A stretch of DNA of 64,000 nt, taken from the NCBI GenBank assembly GCA_018818065.1, contig JAHISV010000005.1, positions 354,527-418,526 on the forward strand, read 5' to 3'. Positions 23,938 through 32,806 of the stretch are shown one piece after another (position 1 is the stretch's first letter; each line of letters begins with the position of its first letter). Both the position numbers and the translations under genes were made by a program. The notes under the pieces are model-generated. The model was not told the DNA's origin and did no database searches. It saw only the letters and a list, made by a program, of their open reading frames with translations. This DNA is from Bacteroidota bacterium. Lineage in GTDB: Bacteria > Bacteroidota > Ignavibacteria > Ignavibacteriales > Melioribacteraceae.

Positions 23938-26900
23938 GTGTTAATATCTAAATCGGTATTTATTTTGAGCCTGGGTCTGCTCTTATCTCACCCACAATTA
24001 TCTAATGGACATACTGTTAACAAAACGAACCCTGGTGTTGGAATTATTGCGCTTAGAAGTAATGGAAGCCAGGGAATTCCTATTCTTAAGAATGCCACAC
24101 AAGCAGTTTCCGAAATTGTAACAACATCAAAGGATTTTGACTCATCAGGGTCAGCTTTTCTACAGGATGAACATGCTGGGGTTACAATATATAGTACCGA
24201 GACTGATACAAAAACAAAAACAGATTATCTCTCAGTTGTTGAGGACATAACAATGGTATCCTCGGATAATTTCACATTCAGCTTCACTAATCTCAACCTC
24301 TACTCTGCAAGCCTGGCAACTTCTCTTGAGACAAAATTTGATGTCCTTGATAAAACAATTTGTCAGGTTTATGATAATATACATCTCTTTGATCGTAGCG
24401 AGAAAATAAAGGTTTTCCTTTATGACGTTAACGAATCATTTGCCGGCGCTCCTGCCGATCTACCAAGTTGGGATGTTGGTTACTATCTGCGAGATGAAAA
24501 CGAATTACATATCAAAGTGCCTTCAACAGATCGGCAATTAAAATATTTCCCAAGTATTGAAAAGGCTGCTTTATCAGTTCTTGCCAGATATGTAATGGCT
24601 AAAAAAAGACCTGATGGATCAGAGCCGGTAACAGGTTTGAGTTTTGGCTTTGGTTTATATGAGTCTGGTTATACGCCCGACTTGAATTTAATTAACAGCT
24701 ATTTGAATACAAACAACAATACTTTCCCGGATAATTATTCATCGTTCAGCACATGGGATCAGTTAGAGGATGAAACAAATGTTGAGTTGGCTTACACATA
24801 TGTTTTTGCTTCAATTTTTAGATATGGATATTTTTCCGCTGCTCTATATAGCGGTGTATGTTACGGCTATGCAGGTAATGGCAGCGATCTCTGGTATCAT
24901 ATAATTCGCATATTTTTCTTAACTGAAATAGAAGATGGCGGATTGGATAAATTTTATGAAGGGGATGATTATATCATCTATTCCAATAGTCAGGAAGAGG
25001 CCAATTTGGTTGCTGAAGGGTTACAATTGTTCTCAAACAAACTTGAAGCAGACTTAGGTGAACGAATTAATCACCCTTTGCTGGTCACAATTTATCATGA
25101 TTTTGAATCATATACATATACGAGGAATGGTAATATTGACAATATTGTAGGTGGCGGCGAAGCTTTATCACACACTTTGCTGAGGGTCACTTCAGGCGCA
25201 CCAAATCTTGATACAGAGTTAAATAGAGTTTTAATTAAACATAACGATACAATGGAGCATGAGTTTACGCACAATGTATTTGGATATATGGCTGAAACAC
25301 GACCACCTGCATGGTTGAATGAAGGTGCGGCAATGAATACACCAGAGCAACGTGTTTACGGTTACATTGGAATGAACGTAAGTTATTTTGAACAAAATCA
25401 CAATTACTGGCACGACCAGAACTTGTTTTTCCCTGATCTCGGCAATGTGTTTGACATAAATACCAGTTTTGGATACCATATGTCGTATTCCGCATTTGGT
25501 TTTATTTGTGATAATGCTAGTACTGAGGAACTCAGACAATTCATGAAAAATTGTGATGATTATTCTACTATCGGCTATTCAGGCATAGATGAATTTCAAA
25601 ATCACTTGTATGAATCATTGTATCATCAATATATGCCCAACTTCCTCTTTAACCCTGGTTGGAGTTTAGATAATGTTTTTACACCGGGGACAAATTATTC
25701 ATTCAACTGGAATGGGAATTATATTGAGAATCTTGTAATAGAGTATTCAACGAACGAGATGTCAACATGGAATCATGTAGCAGATGTTTCATTTTCAAGT
25801 GGAAGTTATTCCTGGAATATTCCAAGTGCTGCAAATTGTATTTTACGTTTCTCAGACAAAGACTATCCTGAAATAAATTTCACATATCAAATATTGGGTG
25901 AAAAACCAACCTTCGGGAAAATCCTTTTCATGTCTTTTGAAAACGGAACAGACAATACTATCCAGAATGGTAATGATGGAAGAATTAAAGGTGATGTTGA
26001 ATTTGTACCCAGAGATGGTATTAATGGTAATTATGCTAAGTATGATGGTATGTGGGATCTTATAAATGTTAAAAATTATACGGATCTTTCGTTGAGTGAA
26101 AACTGGACTATTCAAGGCGATTTTATGATTGAAAATGCTTCTGGACTCATGAATCAAAAGCCAGTCTTATTAGAAAAGAACGCCACGAGTACTTCGACAA
26201 AGAACTACTCGATATATTTTAACAAAAACGGGCAAAAGCATCTTTACTTCGAATATTATTTAGAGAACAACTCAGTTGTTGTACTTGAGATTGATGGCGC
26301 GGGAATTTCAGAAGGGAATTGGTACACATTTTATTTTGCGCGCTCAGTTGAAAATAATATCGCCGAAGCAAGAGTTTATAACCAATCCGGGTATTTGCTT
26401 GACAATGCTGTAAGACAGATTAATGGTGAAGGGAAGGTTTTAACCGGAGCTGGTGATTTGTTCTTGAGTAGTGGTAAATTTAGTTCATACGAAAATTGTC
26501 TTCAGGGCGGACTTGACAATATTATTATTTCTGATACATACTCGTCAGGGTTAATGCCGAACTCAATTGAAAATGCACCTGTTTTGGTCAAAATACCCGA
26601 TCAGACAATCGTTAAAGGAAATAGTTTTACTCCGATTCAACTGGATGATTTTGTTTCTGATCTGGATAACGCGGCAAATGAATTGGTTTGGTCTTATAGC
26701 GGCAATACAAATTTGTCCATCGATATAAATGTTAATAGAGTAGCAACAGTTTCAGTATTAAATGCTCAGTGGATTGGAAGTGAAACTATTACTTTTACTG
26801 TTACAGACCCGGATGGAAATTCTACCAACAATGAAGTTTCATTTACTGTTGCTTCATCTACAGGACTTGAAATTAATTCCAATGCTATTCCAATTGAATT

Positions 26901-27156
26901 TGAATTAACTCAAAACTATCCAAATCCGTTTAATCCTGGTACAGTTATCCGTTATGGAATACCTGAACAAACTGATGTCACTTTAAGAGTCTATGATGTT
27001 CTTGGACGTGAAGTAACTACGCTTATTAACGAAACCCAAAGTGTGGGTTATTACGAATACGAGTGGAACGCATCTGACAATGCAAGCGGTATTTATTTTT
27101 ATATATTGGATGCTGGATCTTTCCGAGAGGTCAGGAAGATGATACTAATAAAGTAG
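23938..27156 (+). CDS. T9SS-secreted HEFTH metallopeptidase-like protein with LamG-like domain
   Basis: This 1072-residue surface or secreted protein starts at a GTG with CGGAGG five bases upstream and a signal peptide (ILSLGLLLSHPQLSNG). Residues about 370-530 carry MEHEFTHNVFGY and, downstream, PAWLNEGAAM, the HExxH...E arrangement of gluzincins of the peptidase-MA type. A beta-sandwich at about 655-870 (LFMSFENGTDNTIQNGNDG) looks LamG-like. A cadherin/Ig-like segment (PDQTIVKGNSFTPIQLDDFV) follows. The end is a T9SS sorting domain (NYPNPFNPGTVIRYGIPE ... VRKMILIK). The tail is almost the same as that of the 3505-residue protein at 32807. Probably a zinc-dependent surface protease; substrate unknown. 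Confidence 0.85.
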   Translation: MLISKSVFILSLGLLLSHPQLSNGHTVNKTNPGVGIIALRSNGSQGIPILKNATQAVSEIVTTSKDFDSSGSAFLQDEHAGVTIYSTETDTKTKTDYLSVVEDITMVSSDNFTFSFTNLNLYSASLATSLETKFDVLDKTICQVYDNIHLFDRSEKIKVFLYDVNESFAGAPADLPSWDVGYYLRDENELHIKVPSTDRQLKYFPSIEKAALSVLARYVMAKKRPDGSEPVTGLSFGFGLYESGYTPDLNLINSYLNTNNNTFPDNYSSFSTWDQLEDETNVELAYTYVFASIFRYGYFSAALYSGVCYGYAGNGSDLWYHIIRIFFLTEIEDGGLDKFYEGDDYIIYSNSQEEANLVAEGLQLFSNKLEADLGERINHPLLVTIYHDFESYTYTRNGNIDNIVGGGEALSHTLLRVTSGAPNLDTELNRVLIKHNDTMEHEFTHNVFGYMAETRPPAWLNEGAAMNTPEQRVYGYIGMNVSYFEQNHNYWHDQNLFFPDLGNVFDINTSFGYHMSYSAFGFICDNASTEELRQFMKNCDDYSTIGYSGIDEFQNHLYESLYHQYMPNFLFNPGWSLDNVFTPGTNYSFNWNGNYIENLVIEYSTNEMSTWNHVADVSFSSGSYSWNIPSAANCILRFSDKDYPEINFTYQILGEKPTFGKILFMSFENGTDNTIQNGNDGRIKGDVEFVPRDGINGNYAKYDGMWDLINVKNYTDLSLSENWTIQGDFMIENASGLMNQKPVLLEKNATSTSTKNYSIYFNKNGQKHLYFEYYLENNSVVVLEIDGAGISEGNWYTFYFARSVENNIAEARVYNQSGYLLDNAVRQINGEGKVLTGAGDLFLSSGKFSSYENCLQGGLDNIIISDTYSSGLMPNSIENAPVLVKIPDQTIVKGNSFTPIQLDDFVSDLDNAANELVWSYSGNTNLSIDINVNRVATVSVLNAQWIGSETITFTVTDPDGNSTNNEVSFTVASSTGLEINSNAIPIEFELTQNYPNPFNPGTVIRYGIPEQTDVTLRVYDVLGREVTTLINETQSVGYYEYEWNASDNASGIYFYILDAGSFREVRKMILIK

Positions 27157-27201
27157 ACTTTTAGAACCGTTTTAACAGGCAAAAGGTATTAGAGAAAAAT
27201 T

Positions 27202-27230
27202 AAAAGCCGCTTATAATTGAGCGGCTTTTT
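27202..27230. terminator. Bidirectional Rho-independent terminator
   Basis: AAAAGCCGC and GCGGCTTTTT form a 9-pair stem with loop TTATAATTGA, between the convergent T9SS metallopeptidase-like gene and the serine hydrolase gene. Confidence 0.92.
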
Positions 27231-27261
27231 TATTATCTGTCAATACTCTACCAATTTCACT

Positions 27262-28455
27262 TTATTGTATTGCCGGGAGAATAAAATCCTCAACCATTTC
27301 ATCGCATGGTGAATAGGTAACATAATTTGAACCAGTAAAAACTATAACCATATTTAACTCGTTTAAAACAATTATTTCCTGTCCACCCCATCCCATGGCT
27401 TTAAATGATTCATAAATTCTGCCGTTTACGTTGAAATTTTTTCTCCACCATAGGTAACCATAGCCATCTGGCCAGTTAACTCCGGGAATAATTTTATTTC
27501 GAGTTGATTCTTCTACCCATTCCGCTGGAATTATTTCCTCACCGTTCCAATTTCCTTCGTTAAGGTAGAGATAACCGAATTTAGCTAAATCTCTTGGAGT
27601 GATATAAATATCCCCGTGACAGCAGGTTATTCCGGAAGGACGCAATGTCTGCCAGGTATAATTTGTAATTCCCAAGGGAGCAAATAAATAATCCCGGGAA
27701 AAATCCGGAATAGATTGACCTGTGGCGTTGGCGACAATAACACCGAGCAAGTCGACGGTACTACCATTATAATAAAAACTGGTACCTGGTTCTGTAACAA
27801 GAGGCTTTGATAATAGGTAGCGAATTGGAAATGTATTTTGATTAAACCTGATTATGTCATGTTCACTATTCGAAACTGATACTTCCCATTCATTCCATTC
27901 AAGACCACTAGCCATCATCAGGCAATCCTTAATTGTAATGTTTTCTCGTCCCTCATTTTTCCAGGTATCGTAATAACTATCCAGGTAATCGAAAATGAGA
28001 TCATCTTCACTCTGAATAAAACCTTCGTTAATGGCAATTCCCACCAAAGCTGAAACAATACTTTTTGTAGCCGAATGAGTATTCTGGCGAGTGTTCATAT
28101 CGAACTCAATACTCGTCCCTAAATAATCCGGGCGTAGATACCCAAAATCATTGCCAGTCCAGTATTCTTCAAAGACAAGTTTGTCATCCTTAATAATTAA
28201 CACGGAGTGAATGTGATCGAACAAGCCTGCGTTAATATACTCAGCTAAATTTACGATTAGTTCTTCGTTCAGGCCAACTTCACTTAGTGAAGCTGTTTCC
28301 CAACCGTCATCTGCCGAGAGGGGTACGATGTATTGATACCCAGAGGAATCAGGAGAGGTTGAATCTTCACTACAGTGAATTAAGAAAAGGGCGAGTATGC
28401 CGATTATTATAACAATGCTAAAATCGAGTGGTTTCTTCCATGGTACCATTTTCAT
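27262..28455 (-). CDS. Serine hydrolase, class C beta-lactamase fold, lipoprotein
   Basis: This 397-residue envelope enzyme has a lipoprotein signal (LALFLIHC, Cys29). The beta-lactamase/penicillin-binding motifs are present: SxxK as SATK within HSATKSIVSAL, and YxN as YYN in FYYNGSTVDLLGV. A late WGGQEI takes the place of the third motif (KTG or HxG). Such proteins act as esterases, D-amino-acid peptidases or amidases rather than as resistance enzymes. It stands alone, convergent with the metallopeptidase-like gene. GGGGGAATAA precedes the ATG. The exact substrate cannot be inferred. Confidence 0.87.
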   Translation of the reverse strand: MKMVPWKKPLDFSIVIIIGILALFLIHCSEDSTSPDSSGYQYIVPLSADDGWETASLSEVGLNEELIVNLAEYINAGLFDHIHSVLIIKDDKLVFEEYWTGNDFGYLRPDYLGTSIEFDMNTRQNTHSATKSIVSALVGIAINEGFIQSEDDLIFDYLDSYYDTWKNEGRENITIKDCLMMASGLEWNEWEVSVSNSEHDIIRFNQNTFPIRYLLSKPLVTEPGTSFYYNGSTVDLLGVIVANATGQSIPDFSRDYLFAPLGITNYTWQTLRPSGITCCHGDIYITPRDLAKFGYLYLNEGNWNGEEIIPAEWVEESTRNKIIPGVNWPDGYGYLWWRKNFNVNGRIYESFKAMGWGGQEIIVLNELNMVIVFTGSNYVTYSPCDEMVEDFILPAIQ

Positions 28456-28557
28456 TTATTCCCCCAATAATTAAAAATGATTTACTTTGTCTTGTCTACT
28501 TTATTAGACAGATTATTTTTAACTTTGGGTGACATCCGAATATAAAATTAAGCATGT

Positions 28558-28627
28558 ATTGCGGCACCAATTGTCAATAACCCTCACTTGTTAACCTGCC
28601 AGCCAACGGACATTCAGTTGCCGCAAT
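28558..28627. repeat. Inverted repeat upstream of the serine hydrolase gene
   Basis: ATTGCGGCA at 28558-28566 is repeated inverted as TGCCGCAAT at 28619-28627, 52 bases apart, in the 238-base gap between two leftward genes. It could be a terminator-like fold or a binding site; there is no T run. Confidence 0.4.
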
Positions 28628-28693
28628 ATCGCTTATTCCACAAAAATAATTGAATGCTTGATTCAGAATTCCTGTTCTCCAAAACACTATTAG

Positions 28694-29527
28694 TCAATTG
28701 ATTGATACCGTAACGCCTAAACCCAGCACGCCATCAATGTTATTATTTAGAGCATCTTTCAAATATAACTTGTAAAAAAGACTAGGAGAGACTACAGACC
28801 CTTGGTAATGTAAACCAAGATTAAACATATTTATCATCCTGTCGGACAAATTATCGGCATCCTCGGTAATTATTGCAAAACCAATAAACTCAGCTTTCAA
28901 TGACACTTTGCTTAGCTTGTAACCAGCTGTAAATCCATAATGCACAAATATTTCCGTATCACCGTTTCCTTCAGTCGGAATGAAAATGTTGGGTCCGGCT
29001 TCCAGCCCGTATATGAAACCCTCCTCACCAATATGGTGCAGAGAGTAATTACCATATAATCCCACGATATTCGGCACAAATTTTAACAGATGGTAATAAT
29101 CATTATATAATCCGTTGAATGATACCTGTTCATCGGCTGTAGGAAGAAAAACTCCGAAGGAAAAAAATGATTTTTTTACTCCGCTTGAATCGGGTTTTGT
29201 TTGCAGCCCGATGTAGATATTCCCCAATCCGTTTTTATCATATTTATTATTCCCCTGATATCCAAAATCATACTTTGTAACAATAAGTGGAATATTTCCA
29301 GAAAGATTGAGACTGTTACTTAAAGGGATGTTGACAGAAAAATCATAACTGCCTGAGAAAGTTGAAAATTCCGGACCGCCGGAGTAAAATGCTTTGTTGA
29401 ATCCAAATCCGAGTTCTAAATTATCTGTTGGAATTGACTGCATATTGAATGTTTGTGCGGTTATTAAACTGTATGAAATAAAAAGTAAGACACAAATCAT
29501 TTTTGCTTTGCACAAGATTCCTTTCAT
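28694..29527 (-). CDS. Outer-membrane beta-barrel-like protein, uncharacterised
   Basis: This 277-residue protein has a signal peptide (MICVLLFISYSLITAQ, reached after a short basic N-terminus) and then amphipathic strands rich in Gly, Tyr and Asn (LELGFGFNKAFYSGG, LGNIYIGLQ, GLEAGPNIFIP). It ends GVLGLGVTVSIN. The pattern is that of a small outer-membrane barrel of the transporter or OmpW/DUF3187-like kind. The start could be the internal ATG ten codons in. No partner gene is adjacent, so function is open. Confidence 0.65.
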   Translation of the reverse strand: MKGILCKAKMICVLLFISYSLITAQTFNMQSIPTDNLELGFGFNKAFYSGGPEFSTFSGSYDFSVNIPLSNSLNLSGNIPLIVTKYDFGYQGNNKYDKNGLGNIYIGLQTKPDSSGVKKSFFSFGVFLPTADEQVSFNGLYNDYYHLLKFVPNIVGLYGNYSLHHIGEEGFIYGLEAGPNIFIPTEGNGDTEIFVHYGFTAGYKLSKVSLKAEFIGFAIITEDADNLSDRMINMFNLGLHYQGSVVSPSLFYKLYLKDALNNNIDGVLGLGVTVSIN

Positions 29528-29958
29528 ATAATTGCTCCAAAATTAATTAATAGAAGAATGATGTAGTCATAGTTAAAAAGTACTTAAGGATATAAATGTT
29601 TTTTAAGAACTTTTTAAAAGTGATTGTAAAAACTCTCAATAAGCTAATTTTGTTTTAGTACAACGAGTTTAAATTAATAAACCAAGTAAAAATTAAATAT
29701 TATTTTGACAGTTATCAACAATAAATTCAATGTGATTTAGTTTTGAACTCAATTGCAAAGTTTGAACATCTCTTCATTCGGTAGTTTTTACTTACATTAT
29801 TTTGGATTGACAAAAAAATGTCATCCTTGAATCTATTTCTCTACAATAGATTTATAAACAGTATAAGTGTAAATTATATATTAAATAATATTTGTTTTTA
29901 TTTAATTGATTATTAATTTATATCATTAAATGTAATCTGTAACTTTTTGAGGGTAATC
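29528..29958. other. AT-rich intergenic region
   Basis: This 430-base divergent gap is very AT-rich with many T and A runs. I see no gene, RNA or repeat in it. It should hold the promoters of the leftward beta-barrel gene and the rightward EEP-like gene. GAGGG at 29949-29953 serves the ATG at 29959. Confidence 0.4.
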
Positions 29959-30708
29959 ATGAAAATAATGTCACTAAGTCTAAACAATTTTTTATATGAA
30001 GAATGGAAAAACCAATTACCCTTAATAGTCGATGAAATTATTAAGCAAGATGCAGATGTTGTAGCTTTACAGAATGTTCGAGGTTTGATATCAGACTTAG
30101 ACAATAATGCTATTAAACATCTTCAGGATGCATTGAAAGAAAAGAATAATGAATTTTTCTGGGTAGTGGTACAACCTGTTATGAGGCATGCAGAAGATCC
30201 TGAAAACTGGGAAGGGTTAGCTATTCTATCGAGAATTGCTTTCATTGATTCGAGATGTCAAGTATTACCAATTGGAGAAGGTGAGGATAAGAAGCTTAGA
30301 AGCATAATATATGGTAGATACAAACTTAGTGATTGCTTCTTCTATATTTTTAATAATTATTTTTCTTTTGATAATCAACAAGCAATTCTTGACGCAGTAA
30401 ACGGACATGCTTTTACCGTAGGTTGTCCTGAGCATGCTTTATTTTTAGGAGACTTTAATTCTACTCCGGAAATGGAACCGGTAAAAAAACTTAAAGAGCA
30501 TGGCTGGATTGATACATGGGAAATGATGCATCCTGATAAGATAGGATTTACTTATCCTTCGAGTGATCCGGGAAAAAGAACTTCATTTGTTTTTCATTCA
30601 AAAGGTTTTGAATCCAGAATTAAGGATATTAAGGTTGTGTTTGCGGAGCCTGATGACAATGGTTTATATCCTTCAAATCATCTTGGACTTTTGATCGACA
30701 TTGATTAG
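29959..30708 (+). CDS. Endonuclease/exonuclease/phosphatase-fold protein with altered active site
   Basis: This 249-residue protein has the EEP fold pattern: MKIMSLSLNNF at the start, an ALQNVRG segment at 36-42, a LFLGDFNSTPEMEPVKKL segment, a GFTYPSSDPGKR segment and a final YPSNHLGLLIDI. In active EEP enzymes the first of these reads QE(V/N) and the last SDH. Here the metal-binding Glu is Asn39 and the Asp before the final His is Asn. The GDFN Asp and Asn and the final His remain. It may therefore be inactive, bind a ligand, or use another metal ligand. The ATG at 29959 has GAGGG six bases upstream. No signal peptide; single-gene unit. Confidence 0.75.
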   Translation: MKIMSLSLNNFLYEEWKNQLPLIVDEIIKQDADVVALQNVRGLISDLDNNAIKHLQDALKEKNNEFFWVVVQPVMRHAEDPENWEGLAILSRIAFIDSRCQVLPIGEGEDKKLRSIIYGRYKLSDCFFYIFNNYFSFDNQQAILDAVNGHAFTVGCPEHALFLGDFNSTPEMEPVKKLKEHGWIDTWEMMHPDKIGFTYPSSDPGKRTSFVFHSKGFESRIKDIKVVFAEPDDNGLYPSNHLGLLIDID

Positions 30709-30758
30709 CATAATTAATTTAACGATTAATGGATTGAGATAAGTGAAGCGAATACATA

Positions 30759-31223
30759 TTAATAATTTAGTTTCATCAAATATTCCATGCCTTCATCCTC
30801 AATGATCTTAAAGCCTAGCTTTTTATAGTATGTTATGATTGTATGACTTTTATCTACTTTGCAGGTAATAGAATCATAGTTATTAATTGCAGACTCAATG
30901 GTTTTAGTAAGAATGTGTTTTGCGATTCCCTTATTCCGAAATTCCGGTCTTATGATCATGTCTGCTAAATGCAAATTGTTTTCTTCTCGGATTTCGATGA
31001 ATCTTCCAACTTTATCAGTGTTAACATAAATTATCCATTGTACAAAGTTGCTGCCAAAACTCTCATAGTATTTTGTTTGAGCTTCATATTGAGATTCAAG
31101 AATTTGTTCCATGAATGATTCCCTTGGATATGGGAATTTTAATTCATCAGCTTTGAAATTTTTATAAAGCTCTTTCACAAATTCGAAATCAGTTATGTTA
31201 TATTTTTTGAGAGATATATCCAT
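30759..31223 (-). CDS. GNAT-family N-acetyltransferase
   Basis: This 154-residue acetyltransferase starts MDISLKKYNITDFEFV and carries the acetyl-CoA-binding stretch ADMIIRPEFRNKGIAKHIL (motif A, R/QxxGxG/A as RNKGIA) and the C-terminal YYKKLGFKIIEDEG segment typical of GNATs. I start at the ATG at 31223; the longer frame passes through a terminator hairpin and is unlikely. It lies just after two tail-collar genes in the same direction. Such enzymes acetylate amines of small molecules, antibiotics or protein N-termini; the substrate is unknown. Confidence 0.85.
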   Translation of the reverse strand: MDISLKKYNITDFEFVKELYKNFKADELKFPYPRESFMEQILESQYEAQTKYYESFGSNFVQWIIYVNTDKVGRFIEIREENNLHLADMIIRPEFRNKGIAKHILTKTIESAINNYDSITCKVDKSHTIITYYKKLGFKIIEDEGMEYLMKLNY

Positions 31224-31248
31224 AAAAAGTAAGGGGGCGTTAGCCCCC
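31224..31248 (-). terminator. Attenuator-like terminator between tail-collar and GNAT genes
   Basis: On the minus strand GGGGGC-TAAC-GCCCCC (31248-31233) is followed by TTACTTTTT, and the T run abuts the ATG of the GNAT at 31223. The hairpin also starts 6 bases after the stop of the second tail-collar gene. It would reduce read-through into the GNAT. Confidence 0.75.
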
Positions 31249-31253
31249 AAATA

Positions 31254-31787
31254 TTAACTCCTAGGTGGATAAGTGCCAGTTATACAAATAATATAATTTA
31301 TACAGGTCCAGGGTTGCATTAAAGTTACTGGGTCATTACCGCCCGTTGGATTAACCATATTCGCATGCATTAAATGACCGCCTGTTAAATTGCTGCCATA
31401 ACTGGTGACATTAGTACCTGTTATTTTTCCTGGAAGCTTTCCTTCAGGTTCAGAGGATGCGTCTCTTCCAGTAGAAGTCATATCACAATTTACAGTATGA
31501 TTATGCGGGGGAATATTATTAATTGTTAAATTTATTCTTTCGTAGCCTCCCATTTGTCCTGCTACCCGGGCAGTAAGTCCTGGACCAGTTCCAGTTCCTA
31601 TCGCTACTCGTCCACGTAAATCCGGCAATTGAAATGTTGTTTGACCATCACCGCCAAATGTTGTCCCCATTATCGAAAAAAGTGCTTGATTAGTCTGAAT
31701 TGATAAAGCCTGTCCCTGACAATATACCCAGTTTTTTGGTGGGTAGTTGCCTCCGAACATTTTGACTTCAGCCATGTATCCGTCCAT
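31254..31787 (-). CDS. Phage-tail-collar / MdpB-like protein, copy 2
   Basis: This 177-residue protein begins MDGYMAEVKMFGGNYPPKNW and has YCQGQALSIQTNQALFSIMG, GTTFGGDGQTTFQLPDLRGR and GTGTGPGL. These are the signature blocks of the tail-collar domain in microcystin-dependent-protein (MdpB) relatives. It has no classical signal peptide. It ends QPWTCINYIICITGTYPP. It shares a common plan with the copy at 31841-32368, and the two lie 53 bases apart in one orientation. There is no phage tail module nearby, so it is a cellular collar-domain protein rather than a prophage gene. Function in bacteria is poorly known. Confidence 0.88.
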   Translation of the reverse strand: MDGYMAEVKMFGGNYPPKNWVYCQGQALSIQTNQALFSIMGTTFGGDGQTTFQLPDLRGRVAIGTGTGPGLTARVAGQMGGYERINLTINNIPPHNHTVNCDMTSTGRDASSEPEGKLPGKITGTNVTSYGSNLTGGHLMHANMVNPTGGNDPVTLMQPWTCINYIICITGTYPPRS

Positions 31788-31840
31788 ATAAACTCCTGTT
31801 ATTTTATTATTAAATAAAATTGGTTTTTAATTTGGTCCAG

Positions 31841-32368
31841 CTAATTTCTTGGTGGCCATTGTCCCTCAACACAAATAATATGGTTGATGCAAGTCCAGGG
31901 TTGCATAATTTCAAACATATCATTATTACCTGTCGTGTTCAGCATGTCTTGTTCCATAATATGTGCACCGGAGGAATCTGCGCCAAAATTTGTACCATCT
32001 GAACATTTCGAGAATACTCTTCCCTCTGGTTCAGATGATGCGTCTCTACCAGATGACGTCATATCACAGTTTACGGTATGAGTATGCTGAGGTAATTGTG
32101 CAGCATAAAGATAAATTCTTTCATAACCACCTTTCATCCCGATATATTTTGTCGAAAGGCCTGGTCCGGTTCCTGCTCCAAGGTTACCTCGTCCACTCAT
32201 ATCGGGCAAGCCGAATGAATTGTAGCCATCACCACCAAAAGTATTTCCCAGTATAGCGAAGAGAGAAGGGTAAGTTGATACAGGAAGTATTTGCCCCTGG
32301 CAGTAAGCCCAACAGGCAGGTGGGTAATTCCCGGCGAACATTTTTATTTCGCCTAAATATCCATCCAT
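31841..32368 (-). CDS. Phage-tail-collar / MdpB-like protein, copy 1
   Basis: This 175-residue paralog of the next gene begins MDGYLGEIKMFAGNYPPACW, with YCQGQILPVSTYPSLFAILG, NTFGGDGYNSFGLPDMSGRG and GAGTGPGL. It ends QPWTCINHIICVEGQWPP. Both copies keep the HTVNCDMTSxGRDASSEPEG block, which is nearly invariant between them. It is the first gene of a leftward operon (collar, collar, GNAT) that is divergent from the 3505-residue adhesin-like gene. Tandem collar genes with a GNAT are a recurring arrangement as I recall it, but I cannot verify that here. Confidence 0.88.
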   Translation of the reverse strand: MDGYLGEIKMFAGNYPPACWAYCQGQILPVSTYPSLFAILGNTFGGDGYNSFGLPDMSGRGNLGAGTGPGLSTKYIGMKGGYERIYLYAAQLPQHTHTVNCDMTSSGRDASSEPEGRVFSKCSDGTNFGADSSGAHIMEQDMLNTTGNNDMFEIMQPWTCINHIICVEGQWPPRN

Positions 32369-32806
32369 AGTTTACTCCTAATAATTGAAAATTTTCAAAT
32401 GCTTTTTGAGAAAGATTGCTCTTTCTAGCGCCGAATGGGATTGTAATATTATTGCAACATTAATGATTTAGTATAGTTTGATAAAATCTGCTCATATAAA
32501 GAATTCAATAAGATAGTATAATTATATTGAGATGTCAATTCGAAAGGTCTTAGTTATGTTTTCGCTGGGATAACAGGTAGTATTTTTTGATGTTCTAGGA
32601 ATGGGGCATACTGTTTTTTAGCATTTATGGGACAACTTAAATAATATGTGTTGTGGAAATAAATGTTATTTTTAATAAAATTTTTTTATATTGACATTGT
32701 ATTGGGGAATTTAAACTAACTGCTTACGTTTTACTGAAATTAATATTATGGTTCATTTCCGATTAAAATCTGAATAACAATTTAATATATATTTATAGGC
32801 AGTAAA
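32369..32806. promoter_or_regulatory. Divergent control region between tail-collar operon and giant adhesin gene
   Basis: This is a 438-base, very AT-rich gap. It should contain the promoters of both the leftward collar operon and the rightward 10.5-kb gene. A TTGACA(TTGTATTGGGGAATT)TAAACT pair near 32692-32718 is the best -35/-10 candidate for the rightward gene, though the spacing is approximate. No gene, RNA or repeat is visible. Confidence 0.3.

Noticed and set aside
31254..32368. Prophage remnant because of tail-collar domains
   Set aside because: No capsid, portal, terminase, integrase or lysis gene nearby; the proteins match the cellular MdpB-like group.
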